DNA from: Novosphingobium percolationis
Lineage (GTDB): Bacteria > Pseudomonadota > Alphaproteobacteria > Sphingomonadales > Sphingomonadaceae
DNA length: 64,000 nt
NCBI RefSeq assembly: GCF_020179425.1
Contig: NZ_JAILYM010000005.1
Span: forward strand, 248,001 to 312,000
Reading direction: 5' to 3'
Of this stretch, positions 17,076 through 26,192 are shown piece by piece. The translations under genes were made by a program, and so were the position numbers. The notes under the pieces are model-generated. The model did no database searches. It saw nothing but the letters and a program-made list of their open reading frames with translations, and was not told where the DNA came from. Numbering within the stretch: position 1 is the stretch's first letter; the number at the start of each line of letters is the position of its first letter.

Positions 17076-19121
17076 TCAGACCTTGGGGTCGATGCGCCAG
17101 CTTGCTTCGCGCCGCCCGCCGTGCGGGGTGATCGTGATGATCTCGTCGTCGAGCACGACGCGCAGGCGCTCATTGGTGGTCCACGTCAACTTGCGGATGC
17201 GGCCATCGATCGCCACCAGCGATGCCATGTGGGTTAGCCCCGCGTGCTGGTGGGTCAGGCCCAGCGCATCGTTGCGGGTCATCTTGGCATAGGCGGTACT
17301 GGTCCAGCCCTGGATGCGTGGCTCGGTCTGGCCACGGATCACTTCTGCGCTGGCGTTCGGCTGGTCCGAGGCGAGGCCCACGGCCAGTTGGCGACCATCG
17401 GAAAGGCGGGCCTCGAACAGCATGTTGCCCTTGGGGCGCAGCTTGATGTCGGTGGCGAAGTGGGTCCACTGGATCAGCGGGCGCGTGGCCGATCCCGGCG
17501 CGGCGACGGCATCACCGGGTTGGCTGCCTGTCTTGCTGGCCGTGTTGCTGGCCGCGTCGCTGCCGGCGTCCTTGCCCGTATCGTCGGGTGCATCGGGCGC
17601 TGCGTTGCGCGCGGTGATGTCCCTGACCAGATCGACCGTCAGCACGAAGTGCCCCGGCCGGTAGAGGACCGTGCGGGCATGGATGATGCCGAGCCGCGTT
17701 TGGCGCACCGAGGCGCAGATCAGCGTGCAGCCGTCGCGTTCATCGACCTTGCGGATGGCATTGCCATAGGGGGGATAGGGTTCGGTCAGCGGCGGCCAGG
17801 GATCGCGCCCGTCCAGCTCGATCGTGTTGTGTGCGCGCGCCGAAATGGCATAGGTGCGCATCGGGTCGGTCTTGTAGGCGAACTTGCCCGTCTCGCGCAC
17901 GATCTCGACGCCGTCGTACCAGACGTAGGACAAGTCGTCGTTGTGCTTGTGCACCGCCGATTGGGCGCTGCCCATCAGCAGGAAATAGGCGTTGGGCGGG
18001 ATGGCTTCGGTGAGGGCGGGGCTGGTTGCTGCCGCTGCCGCCGTGCCCGAACCGGCGGGATTCGCATCGGCCATGGCTTCCTCGGCCATGTCCTCGTCGG
18101 ACGTGTCTGCATCGGCCCCGTCCGCAGGGAGCGCGTTCGTGTCGGCCAGCGTTGCCGGATGGGCTGCGGCTGCGGCAGCTGCAGTGGCGTCGCGGTCGCG
18201 GCGGATGACATAGCCGCCAGTCTGGAACAGCCCGGTCTCGCGCGGGGCTTCCGCGCTCGGCGGGCCGGAGACATGGCCGTTGGTATCGCCCACCATCACG
18301 ATCCGGTTGTCGGGCGTGCGGAACCAGCGCTCGATCGCCTCGCTCTTCTTGAGCAGCCCTGCGATGTCCTGGTATTCCTCGAACCAGCGCGCGGCCATCA
18401 GCTGGCGCAGCTTCATGCTGGCGTAGACCTGGTAGCCCGGCGAGTTTTCCTTGTGCAGCCCGTCGTCGGTGAACTGGCTACGCAGCAGCGCCTGGAGCGT
18501 CTTCTTGACGAAGGCGTGGATTTCGGGACGGTCCTGCTCGGGCAGGACTTCGGCCAGCGCGCGCACGCCCACCAGATCGTCGAAGGTGTGGTTGGTCAGC
18601 CGGACGGGAATGACGTGCAGGATCTGGCGGACATGTTCTTCGGCCAGCGTGCGCAGCACTTCCTGCTCTTCGTGCGTGGCGATGCCCTGGCGCACTTGTG
18701 CTGCGCCCATGATATAGGCGAGCGTTGCGGCGCGGTGGCCGGTCACCTTGTCGGCCCAGGCGTACTTGTTCTTCTTCTTGTTGACGATGTGGAACTGACG
18801 CCAGTCGAGCAGCAGTTCCAGCGGCCAGCGCAGGAACCGCGCGTCGCCGGTCTTCTCGAAGGCGATCAGGTGGCCTTCGGTCATGCGGAACATGTGCAGC
18901 TGCGCGCACCAGTTGCGATCGTGGAACGGATCCGCGCTCCAGGCGACGGGCAGCGTCAGCGTGTAGGGCTCGATATCCGCGCGCGGCGTGAACACGTTGT
19001 AGTCGGGCGAAGGCGCCGCCTTCGTGCCCGGCGTGAAGCCGAGCTGCCGGACCACGATCGGCAGGGGCAGGGCTGAAGCGTCCTGTGCAGTCGGGGAAGA
19101 AGCGCGATCGGACGGCAGCAT
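17076..19121 (-). CDS. Heparinase II/III-like protein with acidic low-complexity inserts
   Basis: This is a 681-residue protein of the heparinase II/III family, polysaccharide lyases and relatives that act on uronate-containing glycans. The N-terminal half is an (alpha/alpha) toroid (HDRNWCAQLHMF, LLLDWRQFHIV, FTDDGLHKENSPGYQ), and the C-terminal half is a beta-sandwich with AVHKHNDDLSYVW, the usual His-containing motif. Two low-complexity Ala/Asp/Thr-rich inserts break the fold near residues 300-355 and 510-550, unlike typical members. No signal peptide is evident, unlike secreted lyases, so it may act on internal or capsule material (compare sphingan or alginate-type enzymes). The start at 19121 was chosen because the upstream extension is not family-like. 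Confidence 0.83.
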   Translation of the reverse strand: MLPSDRASSPTAQDASALPLPIVVRQLGFTPGTKAAPSPDYNVFTPRADIEPYTLTLPVAWSADPFHDRNWCAQLHMFRMTEGHLIAFEKTGDARFLRWPLELLLDWRQFHIVNKKKNKYAWADKVTGHRAATLAYIMGAAQVRQGIATHEEQEVLRTLAEEHVRQILHVIPVRLTNHTFDDLVGVRALAEVLPEQDRPEIHAFVKKTLQALLRSQFTDDGLHKENSPGYQVYASMKLRQLMAARWFEEYQDIAGLLKKSEAIERWFRTPDNRIVMVGDTNGHVSGPPSAEAPRETGLFQTGGYVIRRDRDATAAAAAAAHPATLADTNALPADGADADTSDEDMAEEAMADANPAGSGTAAAAATSPALTEAIPPNAYFLLMGSAQSAVHKHNDDLSYVWYDGVEIVRETGKFAYKTDPMRTYAISARAHNTIELDGRDPWPPLTEPYPPYGNAIRKVDERDGCTLICASVRQTRLGIIHARTVLYRPGHFVLTVDLVRDITARNAAPDAPDDTGKDAGSDAASNTASKTGSQPGDAVAAPGSATRPLIQWTHFATDIKLRPKGNMLFEARLSDGRQLAVGLASDQPNASAEVIRGQTEPRIQGWTSTAYAKMTRNDALGLTHQHAGLTHMASLVAIDGRIRKLTWTTNERLRVVLDDEIITITPHGGRREASWRIDPKV

Positions 19122-19240
19122 CGGTCGTTTCCTGCAAGTTCCGGCAAAGGCTTCTCCAGAACGGCGCGACTGATATGGAGGGCCGGATGGGCGGTCAATA
19201 GCAGGAAGGACCGGACTGCGACCATCGGCGATGCAACGGC

Positions 19241-20749
19241 TCAGGCCCGTGGCGGGGTGCGCCGGTAGCTGAGTGCTTCGGCGATATGAGACCGGCCCAC
19301 CGTCTGTGCGCCCGCCATGTCGGCGATGGTTCGGCTGACGCGCAGGATGCGCGTATAGCCGCGCGCGGACAGGCGCATCGTTTCGGCGGCCTGCGCCAGC
19401 AGCCTGCGCGCAGGCTCGTCGGGCGTGGCGAAGCGATCGAGCAGGTCGCCGTCGAGTTCGGCGTTGTTGCGCCGTCCGGTGCCTTCGAGCCGCCGCGTCT
19501 GCACGGCGCGCACGGCAGCGACGCGCGCGGCGACCTCTGCCGACCCTTCCGCGGGCGGCGGCAGCGCGAGGTCGGCGGCAGAGACGGCATCGACCTCGAC
19601 GTGCAGGTCGATGCGATCGAGCAGGGGGCCGGAGACCTTGGCCTGATAATCGCCCGCGCAGCGCGGGGCGCGGCTGCAGCCGAGCGCGGGATCGCCGAGG
19701 TGCCCGCAGCGGCACGGGTTCATCGCCGCGATCAATTGCACGCGCGCGGGGAAGGTGACGTGGGCATTGGCGCGCGCCACGGTAACTTCGCCGGATTCGA
19801 GTGGCTGGCGCAGCGAATCGAGCACCGCGCGCTGGAATTCGGGCAGTTCGTCGAGGAACAGCACGCCCAGGTGCGCGAGGCTGACTTCGCCCGGTCGCAC
19901 GCGCAGGCCCCCGCCGGTCAGCGCGGCCATCGAGGCGGAATGATGGGGCGCGCGGAACGGGCGGGCGCGGCTGATCCGGCCGTCCTCGAGCAGACCGGCG
20001 ACCGAGGCGACCATCGATACTTCAAGCGCTTCGGACGCGGTCAGGTCGGGCAGGATGCCGGGCAGGCACGAGGCGAGCAGCGACTTGCCCGCACCGGGCG
20101 GGCCCACCATCAGCAGGTTGTGCCCGCCTGCCGCGGCGATTTCGAGCGCGCGGCGCGCCACTTCCTGCCCCTTGACCTGCCGCAGATCGGCCATGCGGCG
20201 CGGCGGTTCGGCTTCGCCGGCCGCGGGCGGCGCGAGGCGCTGCGTGCCCTTGAGGTGGTTGAGCAGGCCGACCAGATCGGGCGCGGCGATCACCTCGATC
20301 CCGCTGGCCCAGGCGGCCTCGGTTCCTTGCGCTGCCGGGCAGATCAGGCCCTTGTTCGCCGTGCTGGCATGGAGCGCTGCAAGCAGCACGCCGGGGCTGG
20401 CGATGACCCGCCCGTCGAGCGCCAGTTCGCCCACGGCGACCAGATCGGCCAGCGCCTCGCGATCGACCACGCCCATCGCGGCGAGCAGCGCCAGCGCGAT
20501 CGGCAGGTCGTAGTGCGAACCCTCCTTGGGCAGGTCGGCGGGGGCGAGGTTGACCGTTATGCGCTTGGGCGGCAGGGCCAGCCCCAGCGCGGCGAGCGCG
20601 GAATGGACCCGCTCGCGGCTTTCGCCGACCGCCTTGTCGGGCAGGCCGACGACGCGGAATGCCGGTACGCCCGGGGCGATCTGGCATTGCACTTCGACGC
20701 TGCGCGCCTCGAGTCCCAGATAGGCGACCGTCGATACCAGCGCGACCAT
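19241..20749 (-). CDS. comM: YifB/ComM family Mg-chelatase-like AAA+ ATPase
   Basis: This is a 502-residue AAA+ protein with an N-terminal Lon-like/ChlI domain (VSTVAYLGLEARSVEV to ~190), a Walker A GPPGAGKSLLA near residue 220, Walker B GVLFLDELPEF near 295, and the C-terminal Mg-chelatase domain with the cysteine pair in MNPCRCGHLG. ComM/YifB is a DNA helicase that speeds branch migration during natural transformation in Vibrio. A similar role in recombination is expected here, but competence is not shown. It is a stand-alone gene, divergent from the following exported protein. Confidence 0.92.
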   Translation of the reverse strand: MVALVSTVAYLGLEARSVEVQCQIAPGVPAFRVVGLPDKAVGESRERVHSALAALGLALPPKRITVNLAPADLPKEGSHYDLPIALALLAAMGVVDREALADLVAVGELALDGRVIASPGVLLAALHASTANKGLICPAAQGTEAAWASGIEVIAAPDLVGLLNHLKGTQRLAPPAAGEAEPPRRMADLRQVKGQEVARRALEIAAAGGHNLLMVGPPGAGKSLLASCLPGILPDLTASEALEVSMVASVAGLLEDGRISRARPFRAPHHSASMAALTGGGLRVRPGEVSLAHLGVLFLDELPEFQRAVLDSLRQPLESGEVTVARANAHVTFPARVQLIAAMNPCRCGHLGDPALGCSRAPRCAGDYQAKVSGPLLDRIDLHVEVDAVSAADLALPPPAEGSAEVAARVAAVRAVQTRRLEGTGRRNNAELDGDLLDRFATPDEPARRLLAQAAETMRLSARGYTRILRVSRTIADMAGAQTVGRSHIAEALSYRRTPPRA

Positions 20750-20943
20750 GAAACCCCGGCTTGCCCCTCACAGACCCGCTTTGCGCGGATATACGTGTTC
20801 TTACGGATGATGGGTCGGCAGGGAAGCCAATCCCGCCAAAATGGCGCAATACGATGGTTAATTGATGAAGGAGAGGGAGCCCTAAGATGCGCTAACCTTG
20901 GCTCGTTCCGACTTCGCAAGAACTTGGGACGGAAGGGTCGGGC

Positions 20944-21654
20944 ATGTCCCGCATCTCCTTCAATCTTGCCCGAAATATCCTTCATGCCCTTGGGGCGATG
21001 GTATTCGCCGCCACGTGTCCGGGGGCGGGGTTCGCCCGCGACGGTGGTCATGCACCGGCCGCCCGCAGCGACCGGCTGGTCAACCTGCACAGCCGCTATA
21101 TCGATGCCTGGTCCGGGCAGGCGCAGGTGCCGATCGCGCAGTTCGGCCCGTTCCTCGTCATCGACAGGACGCGCGCGATGCTCGTGCGTGAAACCGACAC
21201 CAGCGCGCCGCGCCACTTCGTCCGGATGATGGCCTCCTTCCCGACGATCCGCGTGCTCGAATTCCGCGATTGCCCCGGAACGCTGGACGACAACGCCAAT
21301 CTCGTGCTGGGGCGCATGATCCACGAGCGCGGCCTTGCCACCGACGTGCCGCCCGGCGGTTCGGTCCGGTCAGGCGCGGTGGACCTGTTCCTGGCGGGCG
21401 TGCGCCGCACCGCCGCGGCCGATGCCACCTTCGCGGTCCATGCCTGGCTGGATGAGGATGGCCTGCGCCCGACCAGCTTCGCGCCGGATTCGCCGGTCAA
21501 CCGCAAGTACGTGCAGTTCTACCGCGAGATGGGCGGCATGGCACCCGATGCGGCAGCAGCGTTCTACGACCTGACCAACTCGGTGCCCAACGAACAGGCG
21601 CTGTGGCTGAGCGTGCGCGACATCGCCCGCTTCGCGGTGATCGACATTCGCTGA
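20944..21654 (+). CDS. Exported hypothetical protein, COG3904-like
   Basis: This is a 236-residue protein with a hydrophobic N-terminus and an AxA-like site near residue 32 (GAGFARD), so it is probably periplasmic. The middle (FRDCPGTLDDNANLVLGRMIHERGLATDVPP, then SGAVDLFLAGVRR and VHAWLDEDG) has the layout of COG3904 ClpP/crotonase-fold proteins, where a strand ending in a Gly-rich turn is followed by IRERGL and a Ser-containing helix. In those proteins this helix carries a CxSAC segment. Here the segment is SVRSGAVD, so any nucleophile is uncertain. The C-terminus (NSVPNEQALWLSVRDIARFAVID) is not recognised. Catalysis is doubtful. GGAAGG precedes the ATG. Confidence 0.65.
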   Translation: MSRISFNLARNILHALGAMVFAATCPGAGFARDGGHAPAARSDRLVNLHSRYIDAWSGQAQVPIAQFGPFLVIDRTRAMLVRETDTSAPRHFVRMMASFPTIRVLEFRDCPGTLDDNANLVLGRMIHERGLATDVPPGGSVRSGAVDLFLAGVRRTAAADATFAVHAWLDEDGLRPTSFAPDSPVNRKYVQFYREMGGMAPDAAAAFYDLTNSVPNEQALWLSVRDIARFAVIDIR

Positions 21655-21676
21655 CGCATCCGTTCCGGTTCGGCGA

Positions 21677-24535
21677 TCAGTGCGCCGCGCCCCATGACGG
21701 GCCGGAGCCGATCTCCACCCCGAGCGGCACCGACAGCATCACCGCCGGGGCCGCCGCGCCCACCATGACCGCCTCGATCACGCCGCGCGCCCGTTCCACG
21801 TCGCCTTCCGGCAGTTCGAACACCAGTTCGTCGTGGACCTGCAACAGCATCCGCACCCCCTTGCCGTCCTTTGGCCCCAGCCCCGCCGCGTCGAGCGCAG
21901 GGCTCATGCGCACCATCGCGCGCTTGATGATGTCCGCACAGGTGCCCTGGATCGGCGCATTGATGGCGGCGCGCTCGCTGCCCTGGCGCTCGGCCTGGTT
22001 CTTGGAGTTGATGCGCGGGAACCACGTCTTGCGACCGAACAGCGTTTCCGAATAGCCGCGCTCGCGCACCTGCTCCAGCGTATCGTGGATGTAGCGCTGG
22101 ATGCCGGGGAAGCGCTCGAAGTAGCGGTCGATCATGCCTTGCGCCTCTTCGGCGGTGCAGCCGAGGCGCCCGGCCAGCCCCCAGCGGCTGATACCGTAGA
22201 GGATGGCGAAGTTGATGGTCTTGGCGCGTCCGCGCGTGTCGCGGTCGACCGTGCCGAACATTTCCATCGCGGTGCGCGCGTGGATGTCCTCGCCGGCGGC
22301 GAAGGCGTCCCTCAGCGCGGGCACGTCGGCCATGTGCGCGGCAAGGCGCAGCTCGATCTGGCTGTAGTCCGCCGCCAGCAGCACGTTGCCGGGTTCCGCC
22401 ACGAAGGCGTCGCGGATCTGGCGGCCGATCTCGGTGCGGATCGGGATGTTCTGCAGGTTGGGATCGTTGGAGGACAGCCGCCCGGTCTGCGCGCCGACCA
22501 GGCTGTAGCTGGTGTGGACGCGGCCGGTCGCCGGGTTGATCGCTGCCTGCAACGCATCGGTGTAGGTGGACTTGAGCTTGGACAGCTGGCGCCATTCCAA
22601 CACCAGCGTCGCCACTTCCGCGCCCTGCCCGGCGAGCGTTTCGAGCACCGACTGGTCGGTCGAATACTGGCCGCTCTTGCCCTTCTTGCCGCCCTTGTAG
22701 CCCAGCTTGTCAAACAGCACGTCGCCCAGCTGCTTGGGGCTGCCGATGGTGAAGGGACCGCCGGCCTTTTCGTGGATCACGCCTTCCAGTTCGGCGATCT
22801 TGCCTGCGAACTCGGTGGAAAGCGCGGCGAGGCGGTCGCGATCGACCTTGATGCCGTGCCGCTCCATCTGCGCGACCACCGGCACCAGCGGGCGATCCAC
22901 GGTCTGGTAGACGCGCGTGCCGCCCTCGTCGGACAGGCGCGGGGCGAACAGGCGGTGCAGCCGCCAGGTGACGTCGGCGTCCTCGGCGGCATAACGGGTG
23001 GCGTCGGCCAGCGGCACTTCGGCGAAGGAGATCGCCTTCTTGCCCGTGCCGCACAGGTCCTTGAACGTCATCGTGGTATGGCCGAGATGCCTTTCGGCCA
23101 GTTCGTCCATGCCGTGCCCGGCCAGGCCCGTCTCGCTGCGCCCAGCATCGAGGCAGAAGCTCATCACCATGGTGTCGTCGATCGGCGCCGTGGTGATGCC
23201 GTATCGGGCCAGAATCGTGATGTCGTACTTCACGTTCTGCCCGACCTTCAGCACCGCATCGCTTTCGAGCAGCGGTTTGAGCGCGGCCAGCGCCTCTGCC
23301 CGGTCGATCTGCAGGGGCTTTTCGGCGAACATGTCGGTGCCGCCATGGCCGAGCGGAATGTAGCAGGCATCGTTCGGGCCGAGCGCGAGGCTGACGCCGA
23401 CGAGATCGGCGCGCATCGAATCGAGCGCGCTGGTTTCGGTATCGACTGCCACAACGCGCGCGGCGAAGGCGCGGGCAATCCACTGCTCCAGCTCGCTCAT
23501 CGACTGGACACAGGCATAGCTGCCGAGTTCGAAAGCAGGCCATGCGGGCAGCGACTGGCGGTTGGCGTCCTGCGGCGGCGCTGGCGCGGGCGTGTCGCCC
23601 GGCGCGGTGGGCGCAGCGGCGGGCGCGGGCGTGCCGAGCTTGCGCAACAGGCTGGTGAAGCCGTGTTCGGTGAGGAACGCGGCCAGCGGATCGGGGGGAA
23701 TCGCCTTCAACTCGAAATCCTCGAGCGGCAGCGGCAGCGCGCAATCTTCCTTGAGCGCGACGAGCACGCGCGACAGGCGCGCCATGTCGGCCTGCTCGAT
23801 CAGGCTCTCGCGCAGCTTGCCCGCCTTCATCCCCGGCGCGGCGGCGAGCGCCGATTCGAGGTCGCCGTGTTCCTGGATCAGCTTGGTCGCGGTCTTGGGG
23901 CCGATGCCGCGGATGCCGGGCACGTTGTCGACCGCATCGCCCATCAGCGCCAGCACGTCGCCGACCTTTTCCGGCGGCACGCCGAACTTTTCGATCACCT
24001 CGGGAATGTCGATACGCTGGTTCTTCATCGTGTCGAGCATGTCGACGCAGCCGCCGCCGATCCCGCACTTGCCCACAAGCTGCATCAGGTCCTTGTCCGA
24101 CGATACGATCGTCACGTCCCACCCCTGCGCGGTCGCGGCGCGGGCATAGGAGGCGATCAGGTCGTCGGCCTCGAGATCGTCCTCCTCGATGCAGGCCAGG
24201 CTGAACGCGCGCGTGGCGTCGCGGATCAGCGGGAACTGCGGCACCAGGTCTTCGGGCGGGGGCGGGCGATTGGCCTTGTACTGGTCGTAGAGCGCATTGC
24301 GGAACGTGGTCGAGCCCTTGTCGAGAATCACCGCCAGATGCGTCGGGCCATCGGCCTTGTGCAGGTCCTCGGCCAGTTTCCACAGCATGGTGGTGTAGCC
24401 ATAGACCGCGCCGACCGGCACGCCCTTCGGGTTCGTCAGCGGTGGCAGGCGGTGATAGGCGCGGAAGATATAAGCCGACCCGTCGACGAGGTAGAGGTGG
24501 CGATGGGGGGCTTTTTCGGGGGCGGCGCTGTCCAT
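21677..24535 (-). CDS. polA: DNA polymerase I
   Basis: This is a 952-residue family A DNA polymerase, full length, for Okazaki-fragment processing and excision repair. Domain order is clear: the 5'-3' flap nuclease (residues 1-300, VDGSAYIFRAYH, EADDLIASYA), a 3'-5' exonuclease domain that appears active because the first acidic motif AVDTETSALDS is kept, and the polymerase domain (LAADYSQIELRLAAHM, KTINFAILYG, LLQVHDELVFE). The frame stays open to 24634 but the ATG at 24535 gives the normal N-terminus MDSAAPEKAPHRHLYLVDG. It converges on the COG3904-like gene with 22 bases between. Confidence 0.97.
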   Translation of the reverse strand: MDSAAPEKAPHRHLYLVDGSAYIFRAYHRLPPLTNPKGVPVGAVYGYTTMLWKLAEDLHKADGPTHLAVILDKGSTTFRNALYDQYKANRPPPPEDLVPQFPLIRDATRAFSLACIEEDDLEADDLIASYARAATAQGWDVTIVSSDKDLMQLVGKCGIGGGCVDMLDTMKNQRIDIPEVIEKFGVPPEKVGDVLALMGDAVDNVPGIRGIGPKTATKLIQEHGDLESALAAAPGMKAGKLRESLIEQADMARLSRVLVALKEDCALPLPLEDFELKAIPPDPLAAFLTEHGFTSLLRKLGTPAPAAAPTAPGDTPAPAPPQDANRQSLPAWPAFELGSYACVQSMSELEQWIARAFAARVVAVDTETSALDSMRADLVGVSLALGPNDACYIPLGHGGTDMFAEKPLQIDRAEALAALKPLLESDAVLKVGQNVKYDITILARYGITTAPIDDTMVMSFCLDAGRSETGLAGHGMDELAERHLGHTTMTFKDLCGTGKKAISFAEVPLADATRYAAEDADVTWRLHRLFAPRLSDEGGTRVYQTVDRPLVPVVAQMERHGIKVDRDRLAALSTEFAGKIAELEGVIHEKAGGPFTIGSPKQLGDVLFDKLGYKGGKKGKSGQYSTDQSVLETLAGQGAEVATLVLEWRQLSKLKSTYTDALQAAINPATGRVHTSYSLVGAQTGRLSSNDPNLQNIPIRTEIGRQIRDAFVAEPGNVLLAADYSQIELRLAAHMADVPALRDAFAAGEDIHARTAMEMFGTVDRDTRGRAKTINFAILYGISRWGLAGRLGCTAEEAQGMIDRYFERFPGIQRYIHDTLEQVRERGYSETLFGRKTWFPRINSKNQAERQGSERAAINAPIQGTCADIIKRAMVRMSPALDAAGLGPKDGKGVRMLLQVHDELVFELPEGDVERARGVIEAVMVGAAAPAVMLSVPLGVEIGSGPSWGAAH

Positions 24536-24863
24536 GGGCAGCGATGTAGCGGCTGGCGCGCCCTTGGCAAAGCGCTGTCGCCGCTTGCCCTGCGCATGAC
24601 GACGCATTGTGCCGCGATGATGGCGAAAGCCCACGCTTTACCGCATCTGCAGGCCGTTTCGGCGCGGGTTTTCGGGTCGTTCCGCGCGCTTAAAAAAGCC
24701 TTGCGGCTCCAACAGATGGAAGCGCCCCGTGATCGCGCATACGTTGAACGCTTGCAAGCCGATGAATTGCCGATTAATTGGGGCGGGAAGTCTACCGCCA
24801 GAGTAGGCTTTGCGGCGGGCTGCTTGCCCGGCGCGGTTCACTTCAATCCAGGGATTGTAACGC
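24536..24863. other. 328-bp intergenic region before the small Ala-rich lipoprotein
   Basis: This stretch between the polA start and a divergent small lipoprotein gene contains no convincing coding frame. Parts are A/T-richer than the surroundings (CTTAAAAAAGCC near 24690, GATTAATTGG near 24772), which is where promoters of either gene could lie. No clear inverted repeat, promoter pair or RNA motif was assigned. Confidence 0.45.
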
Positions 24864-25070
24864 ATGCGCAAGCTCATCCTCGCCGCTGTCGCCGGCACCG
24901 CCTTCGCCCTCGCCGGCTGCTCGGAAAAGGCTCCGGAAGCCACTGAAGCCGCCACTGAAGCTGCTGCTGACGCTTCGGACGCCGCTGCTGACGCCTCGGG
25001 CGCCGCTGCTGACGCCTCGGCCTCGGCCTCGGACGCCGCTGCCAGCGCGAGCGAAGCCGCGAAGATGTAA
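24864..25070 (+). CDS. Small Ala-rich lipoprotein (68 aa), entericidin-like layout
   Basis: This is a short lipoprotein: a signal peptide MRKLILAAVAGTAFALAGC with lipobox Cys19, then about 49 residues made almost wholly of Ala, Ser, Asp and Glu in a repeating pattern (ATEAA, DASDAAAD, ASASASD). This suggests an extended or helical tether rather than an enzyme. The small size and signal peptide resemble entericidin-type or Lpp-type envelope lipoproteins in layout only; no sequence match is claimed. The reading frame contains three 21-bp direct repeats. A strong intrinsic terminator follows, so it is likely a free-standing, well-expressed gene. Confidence 0.72.
   Translation: MRKLILAAVAGTAFALAGCSEKAPEATEAATEAAADASDAAADASGAAADASASASDAAASASEAAKM
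24963..25025 (+). repeat. Three tandem 21-bp repeats within the small lipoprotein gene
   Basis: Three 21-base units beginning GCTGCTGACGC encode Ala/Asp-rich heptads. Units 1 and 2 differ at two bases and unit 3 diverges at its end. The array may vary in copy number between strains. Confidence 0.75.
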
Positions 25071-25101
25071 TCCCCGCCCGCAAGGGCAGGTTACGGATAG
25101 A

Positions 25102-25135
25102 GGGGCATGGATGCGCGCGCGTCCGTGCCCCTTTT
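25102..25135 (+). terminator. Intrinsic terminator of the small lipoprotein gene
   Basis: A 10-bp stem (GGGGCATGGA / TCCGTGCCCC, one G-T pair) with a 10-base loop is followed by TTTT, 32 bases after the stop codon. Confidence 0.75.
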
Positions 25136-25169
25136 CGCGTCAGCCTGCGATGCGGGCGTGACGCACGAA

Positions 25170-25194
25170 AAAGGGCGCCGCACGGGCGCCCTTT
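25170..25194. terminator. Bidirectional intrinsic terminator before the beta-lactamase-like gene
   Basis: AAAGGGCGCC and GGCGCCCTTT form a perfect 10-bp stem with a 5-base loop, flanked by A-rich and T-rich sides. It can end the convergent transcripts, chiefly the minus-strand beta-lactamase-like gene, whose stop is 29 bases away. Confidence 0.75.
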
Positions 25195-25223
25195 CCTGTT
25201 TCCGCCGAGCGTGGTGGCCGCAA

Positions 25224-26192
25224 TCAGCGGCGCGCGATGTCCTGTGTTCCGCGCGTGATCGGTTCGCTGTACCCTTCGTAGAGCGTGCGGGCGATCTGGG
25301 CGATCAGCCCGGCGTGGGCGGTGTGGCCCTCCGGCCCGGTCACGAACACCACCATGGCCAGATGGCGGCCATCGGGCAGGCGCACGATGCCGACATCGTC
25401 GGTGACTCCCGCCAGCGTGCCCGTCTTGTGCGCCACCAGCGTGCCTGCGGGCAGCCCTGCGCGGATCCGGTTCTTGCCCGTGCTGGTGCGGGTCATGGTG
25501 TCGAGCAGCACCGCGCGGCTCTGCGGCGAAAGCGCGTTGCCGCGGTCGATCGCGGCGAGCAGCGCCAGCATCGCGCGCGGCGTGCTGCTGGTGCGGGTGG
25601 TCACGGTGGTTGCCGGATTGACCCGGCCATCGTCGCGCACCAGCGTCGCCATCGTATGGTCGAGCCGCTGGCCGACGATGCCCTTGCTGGTCAGCCAGGC
25701 GTTCACCGCCTGCACGCCGCCCACGGCGCTGATCAGGCCATCGGTCGCCTCGTTATGGCTGCGGGTGATCGACAGTTCCATCAGCCCCTGCAGGGTCAGC
25801 ACCTGCCCGGGACGCAAGGGCGCTTCGGTGCTGCGCGCGCTGGCGGGCTGCAACACCGGCACCATCATCGGCATCGGTTGGTCGAGCCGCAACCGGCCTT
25901 GCTCGACCGCTTCGAGCATGGTCGCCGAAACCGCGATCTTGGCGGTGCTCGCCATGGGGAAGGGCATGTCGCCGTTGACTAGCACCTGCCCGCCGCCATC
26001 GAGGTCCATCGCGGCGACGCCGATACGCCCGCGCCCTTGCGCGACGATCGCGGCCACGCGGCTCTGGATTTCGATGTCGCGCGGGTCCTGCAGCGATACC
26101 GGCGGGCGGCTCTGCACGACCTGCGGTGTCGCCACCAGCGTCGGAAACGCCAGCAGGGCGGCGGCGATGATCCTGTGAATGCGCTTTGCCAT
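25224..26192 (-). CDS. Class A beta-lactamase-fold serine hydrolase, Glu166 absent
   Basis: This is a 322-residue exported protein with a signal peptide (cleavage around residues 22-28). It has the serine beta-lactamase/DD-peptidase fold: SxxK at Ser82-Lys85 (MASTAKI), an SDN-type motif as Ser145-His146-Asn147, and KTG at Lys256-Gly258. In class A enzymes the deacylating base Glu166 sits in an RLDRxExxLN block; here the matching block reads RLDHTMATLV, so Glu166 becomes Met181 and the partner Asn170 becomes Val. Fast penicillin hydrolysis is therefore doubtful. It may bind beta-lactams or peptides slowly or act on another substrate. It is monocistronic and no AmpR-type regulator is adjacent. 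Confidence 0.85.
   Translation of the reverse strand: MAKRIHRIIAAALLAFPTLVATPQVVQSRPPVSLQDPRDIEIQSRVAAIVAQGRGRIGVAAMDLDGGGQVLVNGDMPFPMASTAKIAVSATMLEAVEQGRLRLDQPMPMMVPVLQPASARSTEAPLRPGQVLTLQGLMELSITRSHNEATDGLISAVGGVQAVNAWLTSKGIVGQRLDHTMATLVRDDGRVNPATTVTTRTSSTPRAMLALLAAIDRGNALSPQSRAVLLDTMTRTSTGKNRIRAGLPAGTLVAHKTGTLAGVTDDVGIVRLPDGRHLAMVVFVTGPEGHTAHAGLIAQIARTLYEGYSEPITRGTQDIARR

Noticed and set aside
21833..24946. A 1037-codon open frame on the plus strand opposite polA
   Set aside because: It is an antisense shadow of a GC-rich gene. Composition is Arg/Gly/Ala/Val-rich without domain patterns, while the minus strand clearly codes for DNA polymerase I.
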